A stretch of 64,000 nucleotides of DNA from Rhodospirillales bacterium BBD 1991-14 (lineage in GTDB: Bacteria; Pseudomonadota; Alphaproteobacteria; Kiloniellales; Kiloniellaceae): the NCBI GenBank assembly GCA_001657395.1, contig LYSY01000008.1, positions 62,001-126,000 on the forward strand. The letters are read 5' to 3'. The notes under the pieces are model-generated. The model ran no database searches. It was not told the DNA's origin and saw nothing but the letters and a program-made list of their open reading frames with translations. Below are positions 9,384 to 18,258 of the stretch, piece by piece. The stretch's first letter is position 1; every line of letters starts with the position of its first letter. A program made the position numbers and the translations under genes.

Positions 9384-12300
9384 ATGACGCTGCCCACCTA
9401 CGTCGGCCGCTACAGGGTTTGCGATGAGATTGCGAAAGGCGGCTTCGCGACCGTCGTGCGGGCTTGGGATGAAGAGCTTGAATCGTCCGTAGCGGTCAAG
9501 ATCCTTCATCCCAATCTCGCCGAGGACGAAGCCCTGCAGGCGCGCTTCGTTGAAGAGGCCCGCCTCCTGCGGCGGGTTCGCTCGGCCCAGGTGGTAACCG
9601 TCCACGACGTCGGGCGTCTGAACGACGGCCGACCCTACTTCGTGATGGACTTCGCCGACCGCGGAACCCTGGCGCAGCGTATCCGCCCGGACGACGGGAC
9701 CGGCCCGGACCCGCGGGAGGTCACCGTGCTGGTGGACGCCCTGGCCGACGGCCTGGCAGCGATCCACGAAGCCGGACTGGTGCACCGCGACGTCAAGCCG
9801 GCCAACATTCTGTTCCAGCTTGCGCGCCGCGCGCCGGTCGAAGCCGATGCGACGCTGGTGAACGAGCAGCTTCCGCCGCAGGCTCCGCCGCGCCGGCTCG
9901 TGGCCGCAGACGAGCGCGTTCTGGTCGGCGACCTCGGCATCGCCAAGGACCTCGTCAAGCATGGACCGCTGGCGACGATCGTCGGCGGGACCCCGCTCTA
10001 TGAAGCGCCGGAGCAGCGCGACGGGGTCGGCGATGTACTGCCGGCTGCGGACATCTACTCGGCGACCGCTCTGTTGTGGCACGTTCTCACGGGCCAGCGC
10101 CCGCCCCATGCAGAGGTGGTCGCAAGCCACCTGCCGACCTTGGCCGCCGCGTGGCATCCGGTGATCGAACAGGGCATGGCTCTCGATCCCGCGGCGCGCT
10201 TCACCGGCATCGAAAGCTGGCGCGCGGCAATCCACGATGTGCTGGCACAACAGGTTGCCGAGGCCGAGGAAGAGATCCCGACCCGCATCGTCCCCGAGGC
10301 CGGCGGCCGCGACACGGCCTGCCCCTACAAGGGCCTGGCGGCCTATCAGCCGGAAGATGCCGGAGACTTCTTCGGCCGCGAGGCGCTGGTCGACGAGCTG
10401 GTGCGGCGGATCCAGTTGGAGCGGGTGCTTGTGGTCGGCGGCCCTTCGGGCAGCGGCAAGTCCTCCCTCGTGCGCGCCGGTCTGGTGCCGGCGCTGAAAG
10501 CCGGCGCTCTGCTCGGCAGCGATGCCTGGCGCACCATCCTGATGACGCCGGGCCGCGACCCGCTGGCGGAGCTGCACTATGCCCTTACGAGTGCCCTGCC
10601 CGCCGGCAAGAGCGCCATTCCGGTGGCCGACCTGCTGGCACGTCCCGGCCTCGCCCGGCATCTGGGGCGCAGCGACGAGACCGACGCACCGGTCCTGCTG
10701 TGCATCGATCAGTTCGAGGAGCTTTTCACCCTGGCACCGGAAAGCCAGCGCCAGGCCTTTATCGGCGCCCTCTCGGCCATGACCGATCCGGCCGACAGCG
10801 CCGTGCGGGTGGTGATCGCCGTGCGGGCCGATTTCTATGCGGCCTGCGCCGAAGTGCCCTGGCTTGCGGAGCGCATCTCCGGCAACCAGGTCCTGGTCGG
10901 ACCGATGACCCGGTCCGAGCTGCGCCGCGCCATCAGCGAACCGGCGCGCCGCGCCGGCCTCTACGTCGAGCGCAATCTGATCGAGGCGATCATCGACGAG
11001 GCGGGCGAAGAAGCCGGCTCCCTGCCGCTGGTCGCCCACGCGCTGGTGGAAACCTGGCTGCGGCGCCAGGGCAACCGCCTGACGGTCGCCGGATATCGGG
11101 AAGCCGGCGGCGTCGCGGGTGCGATCAGCCAGACCGCCGAGGCCACCTACCAGAGCAGCTTCGGCAATGCCGAGCGCGACGCCACGCGGCGTCTCTTTCT
11201 GCGTCTGGTCACGCCGGGCGAAGAGACACCCGATACGCGCCGCATCCTCGCACGCAATGAGATCGAACACGACAGCAGCCCGAAGGTCCTGCAGCGTGTC
11301 GTCGAGCGCCTGACCGAGGCCAGGCTTCTGACCGTCGACGCCCAGAACGTCCAGATCGCCCACGAAGCGCTGCTGCGCACCTGGCCGCGGCTGCGCGACT
11401 GGATCGAGGAGAGTCGCGACGACCTGCGCACGCGCCAACGTCTCGCCCGCGCTGCGGCGGAGTGGGATGCCGCCGGCCGCGATGCCGACCTGCTGTACCG
11501 CGGCACCCCCCTGCTGACCGCGCAGGACTGGGCGGCCAAGCGGCCCGACCTGCCGGGAGAACTCGACCGCGCCTTTATCGAGGCCTCGGCCAAGGCCAAG
11601 GCCGAAGCCGTTGCAACAGCCGCCGAGCGGCGGCGGCGCCAGCGGCGCACCCGCCGCATAGCAGTATCGATGTTGTCGTTTCTGGCGGCCGGCGCCTCGG
11701 TCGCCTCGGTCGTTGCCTTCCTGGCTCTGCGCGAGGCCCAGGAGAACGAGGAGCGGGCCGAGCGCGCAACCGCCCAAGCGACCGAACGTTTCGCCGGGGC
11801 GCTGGGCGCTGCAGCCAACGGCCTGGTCGAGGCCGACCCGCTGCTCGCCCTGGCCCTGGCCGCCGAGGCGGTCGCCCGTGCCGGGCCGGGCGCCGAGGGC
11901 TTCGACGCCCGCGCCTCCATGATCGCCGCGCGCGATGCTCTCACCGGCGAAGGCCCCTTTCTCGTCGGCAGCCCCATCCCCGCCGGGGATGCCCTGGCCA
12001 TCGCCATGACACCGGACGGGACACTGCTGGCCACCGGCCGGCGCGACGGCACCATAGAGATCATCGACGTCGCCATGCGCCGGCCCGTCGGCCCCAGCCT
12101 GCAGGGCCACAGCGGTGGCATCCAGGATCTTCAGTTCACGCCCGACGCGCGCCACCTGGTCTCCGCCGGCGACGACGGCGCCGTCCACATCCGGGCTGTC
12201 GGCGACGGCCTGGGCGGCCAGGCACGCACCATCGCCCAGTCGCAGGACATCGTCTGGGGCGTAAGGGTCGATCCGGCGGGAGATCGGCTCGCCGCCGCCG

Positions 12301-13898
12301 GCGAAGACGGCAGCGTCCGGCTCTGGGACCTGCCGAAGGGGGACCTGCCGAAGGGGGACCTGCCGAAGGGGGACGTGCCAAAGGGGGATATGGCGGAGGG
12401 CGCCCCGCCACGCCCACCGCTGATCGATCGCGCCAGCGATTTTCTGAGCGTCCGGTTCACCCCCGACGGCAATGGGCTGGTCGCGGGCACCGGAGCCGGC
12501 GACATCTTCGCCTGGGCGCTGCCGACGGCGGAGTTCGTCTTCGAGCCGATCCGCAGCGCGCATACCAGCGACGTCTGGAGCCTGGCCTTCAGCCCGCAGG
12601 GCGACCGCTTCGCCACCGCCAGCAGCGATGCCACCTCGATGCTGGTCGACTATCCCGGCGGCCGGATCATCGGCCAGGCTTTCACCGGCGCCGGGGCGAT
12701 CAACGAAGTGGCCTTTGCCCCCGACGGAGAGACCCTGTTCGGGGGCGGGGGCGACGGCGCCCTGCACCTCTGGCAACCGATCCGCAACGAACCCATCGCC
12801 TCGACGCCCAGCGGACACAGCCGCGGCATCATCGACATCGAGGTCAGCCGCGACGGCCACCGCCTGGCGACCCTCGGCCGCGACCAGCTTGTCCGTCTCT
12901 GGCAGATGGGGGTCGAACGGCCCCTGGCCAGCGCACAGCGGGTGCCGGGTGCGGCGGCCAAGGGGTTGGCGGTCAGCGCCGACGGGCGCCGGCTGGCCGC
13001 CGGAGACGACAGCGGCGTGGTCACGGTCTGGGACCCTGAGGCCCCCGGCAACGCCCAGCACCTCACCGGCCACCGCCACCAGGTCTGGGCGCTGGCCTTC
13101 GCACCGGACGGGCGCCTGCTGGCCGCCGGCGACCGCAGCGGGGAGGTCCGGCTCTGGGACCTCGAAAGCGGCGGCCAGCGCAGTCTGCTGAAGGTCGATC
13201 AGGGCGCGGTCTGGTCGCTGGCCTTTGCCGCCGGCGGCCAGCGGCTGATCGCGGCCAGCGACGGCGGCGTCAGCCTCTGGGACGTCGCGGAGGCAGCCCG
13301 CGAGACAGTGCTGGATCATGACGGCGGCGCGGTGACCCGCGCCGCGCTGGCCCCCGACGAAAGGGTGCTGGCGGTGGCCGCGACCGACGGACGCATCCAA
13401 CTCTGGGATCTGGACGACGCCAGCCTGCGGCGCGAATTCCAGGCCGAAGACGACGTGGTCTGGAGCCTTGCCTTCAGCCCGGACGGGCGCAGCCTCGCCA
13501 CCGCGTCCAGCGACGAGGTGGTGACGCTCTGGGACGTCGAGACCGGCGAAAGACTCGGCGTCTTGACCGGTCACCCCGGCGGCGCCACCGATCTGGCCTA
13601 TCTCGCCGACGGCGTGACACTGGTGGTCACCGACCGCAGCGGGCAGCTTCATCTCTGGGATGTCCCGACGGGCCGGCGCCTGGCGGAAGGACGGCGGGGC
13701 CACGACGGCGCCAGTTGGCGGGTGGCGGTCCATCCGGACGGCCAGCGATTTGCCACCAGCGGCGACGACGGCCGGGTGCTGCTCTGGGACAGCTTGAGCG
13801 TGGCCCGGGCCTGCACCATCAGCGGCCCTGCCTTCGACCCGACCCGGCGCGATCAATACCTGGGCAGGGGCGAAGCCTCCCGCGCCTGCGCGCCGTGA
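9384..13898 (+). CDS. Ser/Thr kinase - STAND ATPase - transmembrane - WD40 protein
   Basis: A single 1504-residue polypeptide. Residues 8-290 are a Hanks-type kinase: Lys39 (VAVKIL), HRDVKPAN with Asp136, Asp183 in DLG instead of DFG, and Glu210 in APE. About 28 extra residues sit between the catalytic loop and DLG. Residues 315-740 are a STAND-type ATPase (FFGRE, Walker A GPSGSGKSS at about 353-361, Walker B LLCIDQFEEL at 438-447). An Arg-rich stop and one membrane helix (759-782) precede a short coiled coil. Residues about 870-1490 are a chain of WD40 blades (repeated LWDL/LWDV ends). With a cytosolic kinase, the WD40 propeller would be periplasmic or extracytoplasmic. It probably senses a ligand or partner by the propeller and signals by the kinase. 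The ligand is unknown. Confidence 0.93.
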   Translation: MTLPTYVGRYRVCDEIAKGGFATVVRAWDEELESSVAVKILHPNLAEDEALQARFVEEARLLRRVRSAQVVTVHDVGRLNDGRPYFVMDFADRGTLAQRIRPDDGTGPDPREVTVLVDALADGLAAIHEAGLVHRDVKPANILFQLARRAPVEADATLVNEQLPPQAPPRRLVAADERVLVGDLGIAKDLVKHGPLATIVGGTPLYEAPEQRDGVGDVLPAADIYSATALLWHVLTGQRPPHAEVVASHLPTLAAAWHPVIEQGMALDPAARFTGIESWRAAIHDVLAQQVAEAEEEIPTRIVPEAGGRDTACPYKGLAAYQPEDAGDFFGREALVDELVRRIQLERVLVVGGPSGSGKSSLVRAGLVPALKAGALLGSDAWRTILMTPGRDPLAELHYALTSALPAGKSAIPVADLLARPGLARHLGRSDETDAPVLLCIDQFEELFTLAPESQRQAFIGALSAMTDPADSAVRVVIAVRADFYAACAEVPWLAERISGNQVLVGPMTRSELRRAISEPARRAGLYVERNLIEAIIDEAGEEAGSLPLVAHALVETWLRRQGNRLTVAGYREAGGVAGAISQTAEATYQSSFGNAERDATRRLFLRLVTPGEETPDTRRILARNEIEHDSSPKVLQRVVERLTEARLLTVDAQNVQIAHEALLRTWPRLRDWIEESRDDLRTRQRLARAAAEWDAAGRDADLLYRGTPLLTAQDWAAKRPDLPGELDRAFIEASAKAKAEAVATAAERRRRQRRTRRIAVSMLSFLAAGASVASVVAFLALREAQENEERAERATAQATERFAGALGAAANGLVEADPLLALALAAEAVARAGPGAEGFDARASMIAARDALTGEGPFLVGSPIPAGDALAIAMTPDGTLLATGRRDGTIEIIDVAMRRPVGPSLQGHSGGIQDLQFTPDARHLVSAGDDGAVHIRAVGDGLGGQARTIAQSQDIVWGVRVDPAGDRLAAAGEDGSVRLWDLPKGDLPKGDLPKGDVPKGDMAEGAPPRPPLIDRASDFLSVRFTPDGNGLVAGTGAGDIFAWALPTAEFVFEPIRSAHTSDVWSLAFSPQGDRFATASSDATSMLVDYPGGRIIGQAFTGAGAINEVAFAPDGETLFGGGGDGALHLWQPIRNEPIASTPSGHSRGIIDIEVSRDGHRLATLGRDQLVRLWQMGVERPLASAQRVPGAAAKGLAVSADGRRLAAGDDSGVVTVWDPEAPGNAQHLTGHRHQVWALAFAPDGRLLAAGDRSGEVRLWDLESGGQRSLLKVDQGAVWSLAFAAGGQRLIAASDGGVSLWDVAEAARETVLDHDGGAVTRAALAPDERVLAVAATDGRIQLWDLDDASLRREFQAEDDVVWSLAFSPDGRSLATASSDEVVTLWDVETGERLGVLTGHPGGATDLAYLADGVTLVVTDRSGQLHLWDVPTGRRLAEGRRGHDGASWRVAVHPDGQRFATSGDDGRVLLWDSLSVARACTISGPAFDPTRRDQYLGRGEASRACAP
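12327..12401 (+). repeat. In-frame 15-bp repeat inside the WD40 region
   Basis: Three exact copies of GACCTGCCGAAGGGG plus two diverged copies encode DLPKG-DLPKG-DLPKG-DVPKG-DMAEG at residues 982-1006. They lie in a loop directly after a blade ending in LWD. Unit length is a multiple of three, so copy changes keep the frame. Confidence 0.95.
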
Positions 13899-13920
13899 CG
13901 GCGAAGAGAACCGCTAAGGG

Positions 13921-14268
13921 TCAGTAGAGGCGTCCGCCATTGGGCACCGGCTTGTCGGCGGTCACCAGCACCACCTCGCCCGCATCATCGGGAAAGCCGA
14001 GCACCAGGATCTCCGACATGAACTTGCCGATCTGCTTGGGCGGGAAGTTCACGACCGCGGCCACCTGCTTGCCGAGCAGGTCTTCGACGGCGTAGTGGAC
14101 GGTGATCTGGGCCGAAGTCTTCTTGACCCCAAGAGGCGCGCCGAAGTCCACCCAAAGCTTGATCGCCGGACGCCGCGCCTCGGGAAAGGGCTGCGCATCC
14201 ACAATGGTGCCGACGCGCACGTCGACCTTGAGAAAGTCATCGAAAGTGATGGGGGCGGTCTCGGTCAT
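13921..14268 (-). CDS. csaA: tRNA-binding protein, CsaA family
   Basis: The 115-residue OB-fold protein matches CsaA in length and motifs (DFLKVDVRVGTI at the start, AQITVHY, VVNFPPKQIGKFMSEILVLG). CsaA homodimers bind tRNA and have been linked to a chaperone or secretion role in Bacillus. The domain is also the C-terminal part of MetG, but here it is free-standing. It converges with the kinase-STAND gene and shares its strand with the LysR gene upstream. Confidence 0.93.
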   Translation of the reverse strand: MTETAPITFDDFLKVDVRVGTIVDAQPFPEARRPAIKLWVDFGAPLGVKKTSAQITVHYAVEDLLGKQVAAVVNFPPKQIGKFMSEILVLGFPDDAGEVVLVTADKPVPNGGRLY

Positions 14269-14384
14269 GATCGGCTCTGAGGGTCGCGGGGAGCGTTCGG
14301 CGGGGCGGCGCGGGCGACGCTATCACCGGCGCCCGGCACCGGGCAAGGGAGCAACCCCGGATACACGGCGCTCGGCCCGCGCGA

Positions 14385-15308
14385 TCAGATCTCGAGTCCG
14401 CGCTCCCAGGGCGGCTGCGGTTGCCACTGCGCCAGCAGAAAGTCGATGAAGCTGCGGACCTTCGCCACGCCACGCCGGTTCTCGAGGTAGACGGCGTGGA
14501 TGCCGGTCTCCATGGCTCCCGGATTGGCCTGCCACCCGGTCAGCACGGGGACCAGCCTGCCCGCAGCCACCTCCGCACCGACCAGCCAGGTCGGCATCAT
14601 GACGAAGCCGAGACCGGAGAGCGCGAGTTGGACCAGGGTCTCGGAGCTGTTGGCCCGCACCCGGGCCGCCAGCTCGACAGCTTCGGGCCCGGCATCCGCC
14701 TGGAAGCGCCAGACGTCGCGGCCGGGGCCATAGGCGAAGGTCAGGCAGCTGTGGTCGGCCAGGTCGCGCGGCGTCTCCGGGCGGCCCTGCTGTTGCAGAT
14801 AGGCCGGGCTGGCGCAGACGAGGCGCCTGTGGCCGGCCAGCTTGCGCGCGATCAGGGCACCGTCCTCCAGCCCTCCCAGGCGAATGGCGACATCGATGTT
14901 CAAAGCCACCAGATCGGTCAGGGCGTCGGTGAACAGAAGGTCCAGCCGTACTTCGGGACAGGCTTCGAGATAGGCGCCCAAGACCGGCGCCAGGTGCAGA
15001 CGGCCGAACGCCAGGGGGGCACTGACCCGCAGGACCCCGTGCGGCCGCTCGCCGCCGGCGACGGAGCGGTCGGCCTCCTCCAGGTCCCCCAGCAACCGCA
15101 CGGCCCTCTCGTAGTAGCCCCGCCCGGCATCGGTCAGGGTCACCTTGCGGGTCGAGCGGTTCAGCAGCCGGGCCGACAGCCTGGCTTCCAAGGCGTCGAC
15201 CTGGCGCGTCACCGAGGAGGTGGCGCGCCCCATGCGCCGCGCGGCCGGGGCGAAACCGCCGGCCTCGACGACAGAAACGAAGGCTTTCATAGAGGCGAAC
15301 TGATCCAT
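14385..15308 (-). CDS. LysR-family regulator
   Basis: The 307-residue protein has the LysR winged helix at about 4-62 (FVSVVEAGGFAPAARRMGRATSSVTRQVDALE) and a periplasmic-binding-like effector domain from about 90. It is divergent from the FAD monooxygenase at 15427, the usual arrangement for a regulator and its target. The 15334-15366 inverted repeat lies between them. The family pattern is that of the DhlR/CrgA-like group without a known ligand. Confidence 0.92.
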   Translation of the reverse strand: MDQFASMKAFVSVVEAGGFAPAARRMGRATSSVTRQVDALEARLSARLLNRSTRKVTLTDAGRGYYERAVRLLGDLEEADRSVAGGERPHGVLRVSAPLAFGRLHLAPVLGAYLEACPEVRLDLLFTDALTDLVALNIDVAIRLGGLEDGALIARKLAGHRRLVCASPAYLQQQGRPETPRDLADHSCLTFAYGPGRDVWRFQADAGPEAVELAARVRANSSETLVQLALSGLGFVMMPTWLVGAEVAAGRLVPVLTGWQANPGAMETGIHAVYLENRRGVAKVRSFIDFLLAQWQPQPPWERGLEI

Positions 15309-15333
15309 CGGATCTCAGCTTTGCGTATGATGC

Positions 15334-15366
15334 AATGATAATGCCCGAATTCTCGATATTATCATT
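15334..15366. promoter_or_regulatory. Inverted repeat between LysR and monooxygenase genes
   Basis: AATGATAAT and ATTATCATT are perfect 9-bp arms separated by 15 bases. The span and the T-N11-A type symmetry suit a LysR-type recognition site controlling one or both divergent genes. Confidence 0.5.
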
Positions 15367-15426
15367 CTTCATGACAAGGGCGATCTTCCGGAGCAGGCAC
15401 AGCTCCCCCCAACAAGGAGATCCCCC

Positions 15427-16614
15427 ATGTCCACAACCCCCACCCTGGTTTCGACGACGCCATCCACGGCCTCAAGGCGCCGCGCCCTTGTTGCCGGCGG
15501 CTCCCTGGCCGGGCTCTTCGCCGGCACCCTGCTGCGGCAGCAGGGTTGGACCGTCGACATTTTCGAACGCTCCCCCCGCAGCCTGGAGAGCCAGGGCGCC
15601 GGGCTGGTCGAGCAGGCCGATCTGGTGCGGGCGCTGCATACCCTGGGGGTGTCAGCGGTCGAGTCCCTGGGGGTGACCGCCTTTGAACGGGTGACGCTGG
15701 ACCGGCAGGGCCGCTTCATCACGCAGGATCGCGGCCATCAGACCCAGCATGCCTGGGACCGGATCTACCGCATCCTGCGGGAGCGCTTTCCCGAAGCGCA
15801 CTATCATCTGGACCATACAGTCACCGGCTTGTCCCAGAACGACAGCGAAGTCCGGCTCGAGTTTGCCGACGGCGGCAGCGCGGCGGGCGACCTGCTGATC
15901 GGCGCCGACGGCACACTGTCCGCAGTGCGGGACCTCGTCGCGCCCGGGGTGGCGCCCCGCTATGCCGGCTACGTCGCCTGGCGCGGCCTGATTCCCGAAT
16001 CCGCGCTGGGGGCAGAGGCCCATCGTGACCTCGCCGGGCGCTTTGCGTTCTATCGCCTGGACGGCTCGCACATCCTGGGCTACCTGGTTCCCGGCGCGGA
16101 CGGAGCCACGGAACCCGGCGCCCGGCGCTACAACTGGGTCTGGTACCGGCAGGCCCCGGGCGGTGCGCCGCTGGACCGGCTGCTGACGGACCGCAACGGT
16201 CACCGCCACAGGATTTCCATGACTCCGGACAGGCTGGATCCGGCGGTCGCCGCAGAGATGCAAGCCGCGGCAGCCGACCTTCTGCCGCCCGCCTTTGCCG
16301 AGGCGGTGGCGGCAACGCCGGCGCCCTTCATCCAGGCGATCCACGACCTCCAGGCGCCGCGCCTGCTCTATGGGCGGGTCGCCCTGATCGGCGATGCGGC
16401 CGCCGTGGTCAGGCCTCATACGGCACGCGGCATCGACAAGGCGGCGGGAGATGCGTTTGCCCTGGCGCAGGCGCTCGCGTCCCGGCCGGCACTCCTGCCC
16501 GAAGCCCTTCAGGACTGGGAGATTGCGCGGCTCACAGAAGCCCAGGCCATCGTCCGGCATGGCCGGCGCCTCGGCGCCCCCCTGGAGCCGGAACGCAACA
16601 GCCAGCAGGCTTGA
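15427..16614 (+). CDS. FAD-dependent aromatic-ring monooxygenase
   Basis: Flavoprotein hydroxylase of 395 residues in the p-hydroxybenzoate/salicylate hydroxylase superfamily. It has the N-terminal dinucleotide-binding turn (ALVAGGSLAGLFAGTLL) followed by an acidic residue (DIFER), an internal LIGADGTLSAVR motif and the C-terminal ALIGDAAAVVRP motif for the FAD ribityl. It should use NAD(P)H and O2 to hydroxylate an aromatic or N-heterocyclic ring. The GGSLAG variant resembles 2,6-dihydroxypyridine hydroxylase-like enzymes, but the substrate cannot be fixed. It follows AAGGAGA and is divergent from the LysR gene, which probably regulates it. Confidence 0.88.
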   Translation: MSTTPTLVSTTPSTASRRRALVAGGSLAGLFAGTLLRQQGWTVDIFERSPRSLESQGAGLVEQADLVRALHTLGVSAVESLGVTAFERVTLDRQGRFITQDRGHQTQHAWDRIYRILRERFPEAHYHLDHTVTGLSQNDSEVRLEFADGGSAAGDLLIGADGTLSAVRDLVAPGVAPRYAGYVAWRGLIPESALGAEAHRDLAGRFAFYRLDGSHILGYLVPGADGATEPGARRYNWVWYRQAPGGAPLDRLLTDRNGHRHRISMTPDRLDPAVAAEMQAAAADLLPPAFAEAVAATPAPFIQAIHDLQAPRLLYGRVALIGDAAAVVRPHTARGIDKAAGDAFALAQALASRPALLPEALQDWEIARLTEAQAIVRHGRRLGAPLEPERNSQQA

Positions 16615-16649
16615 GCCCGGCCGGAAGCCCCGCCGGCCCGGCAAAGCAA

Positions 16650-16673
16650 AAGGGCCGTCCGGAGACGGCCCTT
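16650..16673. terminator. Bidirectional terminator
   Basis: AAGGGCCGTC and GACGGCCCTT form a perfect 10-bp stem with a CGGA loop. T-rich sequence follows on the minus strand (TTTGCTTTGC). It separates the convergent monooxygenase and phasin genes. Confidence 0.8.
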
Positions 16674-16706
16674 CTTGGAGGCTTTCGGAAAAAGCGTCCG
16701 CGAAAC

Positions 16707-17213
16707 TTACTTCTTCTTCGCGGTCTTCTTCACTTCGCTGGTGAACTCACCGAAGCTCTCGCTGACGCGGGAGGTCAGCAGCTCGGCGGCTTCGCCGTTG
16801 GACTTGGTCGCCATCTCGGTCAGCTCACGCAGGTTGGCGAGAGAGGCTTCGTAAGCCTGCTTCATCAGCTCGGCCTGCTTGGCCAGCTTGTCCTGCGGGG
16901 TGCCGGCAGCGTTCAGCTCGCTGAAAGCCTTGGAGGCTTCCTCGATGGACTGACGCAGGATCTCGGCCTGACGGCGGACCACCGCCTGGGCGCCTTCCAG
17001 CGCGATCTTGTTGGCAGAGGCCACAGCTTCGATGTTGCGCTTCTGCGCCTGCACCAGAGCCTGGGCGTCAACGCCGGGGACCTTGAACTGCTCCGGAACG
17101 GCGGTGAAGTCGATCTTCTCCCACTGCTCTGCGAGCTTGCTGGGATCCATCAGCGACGCAAAGTCGAACTTGGCGAACTCACCGTTCAGGAAAGGGTTAC
17201 CAGAAACAGCCAT
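16707..17213 (-). CDS. Phasin family protein
   Basis: The 168-residue protein is almost entirely amphipathic helix and has the phasin 2 pattern (QWEKIDFTAVPEQFKVPGVDAQALV, QKRNIEAVASANKIALEG). Phasins coat polyhydroxyalkanoate granules. Start at 17213 (MAVSGNP); an upstream GTG at 17261 would include an operator-like sequence. The C-terminus is Lys-rich (KKTAKKK). Two copies of a TTGCAC-type palindromic motif precede it. No phaC or phaA genes are in the window, so the synthase is elsewhere. Confidence 0.93.
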   Translation of the reverse strand: MAVSGNPFLNGEFAKFDFASLMDPSKLAEQWEKIDFTAVPEQFKVPGVDAQALVQAQKRNIEAVASANKIALEGAQAVVRRQAEILRQSIEEASKAFSELNAAGTPQDKLAKQAELMKQAYEASLANLRELTEMATKSNGEAAELLTSRVSESFGEFTSEVKKTAKKK

Positions 17214-17255
17214 CACTCGAACTCCTCGATCTGTGCGGGCGCGGCCCGCCTTATG

Positions 17256-17268
17256 TTGCACCGCACAA
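17256..17268. promoter_or_regulatory. Operator-like motif, copy 1
   Basis: TTGCACCGCACAA lies 43 bases upstream of the phasin start. A 12/13 match occurs at 17324. The TGC...GCA symmetry is like sites of the PHA repressor PhaR. Assignment to PhaR is inference. Confidence 0.5.
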
Positions 17269-17323
17269 TACCTGTGGTGACGCTGATATAAGAGGAGCCC
17301 GTCTGACGGTCAAGCAGTTTTTA

Positions 17324-17336
17324 TTGCACTGCACAA
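17324..17336. promoter_or_regulatory. Operator-like motif, copy 2
   Basis: TTGCACTGCACAA, with the same orientation as the copy at 17256 and 68 bases away from it. The pair brackets the probable phasin promoter. Confidence 0.5.
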
Positions 17337-17484
17337 AAAAATCACGAAACCGGCAGAAAACCTGGCCTTTCAGCCGCTAGCGACCGCAGCGAAAAGAGGT
17401 ACGGGAGGGCCTCGGCTGCGGGCACGGGAACGGCTGAAGGTCCCGGTGGCTATGCGACCGGAGGTTTTCCAGAGCGGGTCGGCT

Positions 17485-18090
17485 CTAGGCGGTCTGACCC
17501 TCACCCCGCCCGGCCATGCGCCCGGCCATACGGCTGGCCAGACCGTCGATGCGACGCAACTGCTTGTCGAGGCTCGCCATGGTCTTGGCCATGTCCTCGC
17601 TTTCGTCGCGCAGCCAGACCCTGAGGGTGGCCAGATAGACGGCGGAGATGCCCTCGACCCGGATCACCCCGCGCAGGCCGCTGGTGGAAAAGCCGGCGAT
17701 CTCCAGCATCGCGGCCATGGACCGCTTGAAGCGGGACAGCCCGCAGAACAGCGAAAGGGGGTCGCGCATCTGGTCCTGCAGGATGGCGCCTATGGCCTCG
17801 CGCTGGGGCTGCATCGCCTCGAAGCGGCGCATCAGCACGTCGAACAGCCGGTCGTGCGCCGGCGCCTCGCTGCGCTCGGCATCCTCCTCGGCCATGACGG
17901 CCGCATCGACCTGGTCGGCGAAGCCCCGGATGATGGCCTGCTTGGAGGGGAACAGCGGATAGAGGCTGGAGAGCGGAACCTTGGCCGCCTCGGCGATCTC
18001 CGCCAGCGACAGGTCGCGCCAGCCGCGCTCCGCCGCCAGCGCAAAGGCGGTGTCGATGATGTGCTTGGGGAGGTCGGCTTTCTTGACCAT
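17485..18090 (-). CDS. TetR-family regulator with COQ9-like C-terminus
   Basis: The product has 201 residues from the ATG at 18090 (MVKKADLPKH). It carries the TetR helix-turn-helix at about 8-50 (LAEIAEAAKVPLSSLYPLFPSK). The C-terminal part (GFSTSGLRGVIRVEGISAVYLATLRVWLRDES) is the pattern seen in the alphaproteobacterial TetR group whose C-terminus resembles COQ9. The gene lies 271 bases upstream of the phasin start on the same strand, so control of granule or lipid metabolism is possible but unproven. Confidence 0.87.
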   Translation of the reverse strand: MVKKADLPKHIIDTAFALAAERGWRDLSLAEIAEAAKVPLSSLYPLFPSKQAIIRGFADQVDAAVMAEEDAERSEAPAHDRLFDVLMRRFEAMQPQREAIGAILQDQMRDPLSLFCGLSRFKRSMAAMLEIAGFSTSGLRGVIRVEGISAVYLATLRVWLRDESEDMAKTMASLDKQLRRIDGLASRMAGRMAGRGEGQTA

Positions 18091-18258
18091 GGTTTCCGCT
18101 CCTCGGTTTCCGCTACTCTGGCGTCTCAACCCCTTGGGACTGCTGTCTCCATCTCCCTATCTTAGGCATGGAGACCTGCCGCGGGAAGCCCGCGCCCGGA
18201 TGCCGTGCTGCGGCCTCCTGACGCGGAACCGCGCCCGGCCGCCCGGCTCTCCTGACTT

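Noticed and set aside
9345-13856. A 1503-codon open frame on the minus strand under the kinase-STAND gene
   Set aside because: It is antisense to the whole kinase-STAND-WD40 gene. High GC keeps such frames open. It has no domain pattern and no ribosome site.
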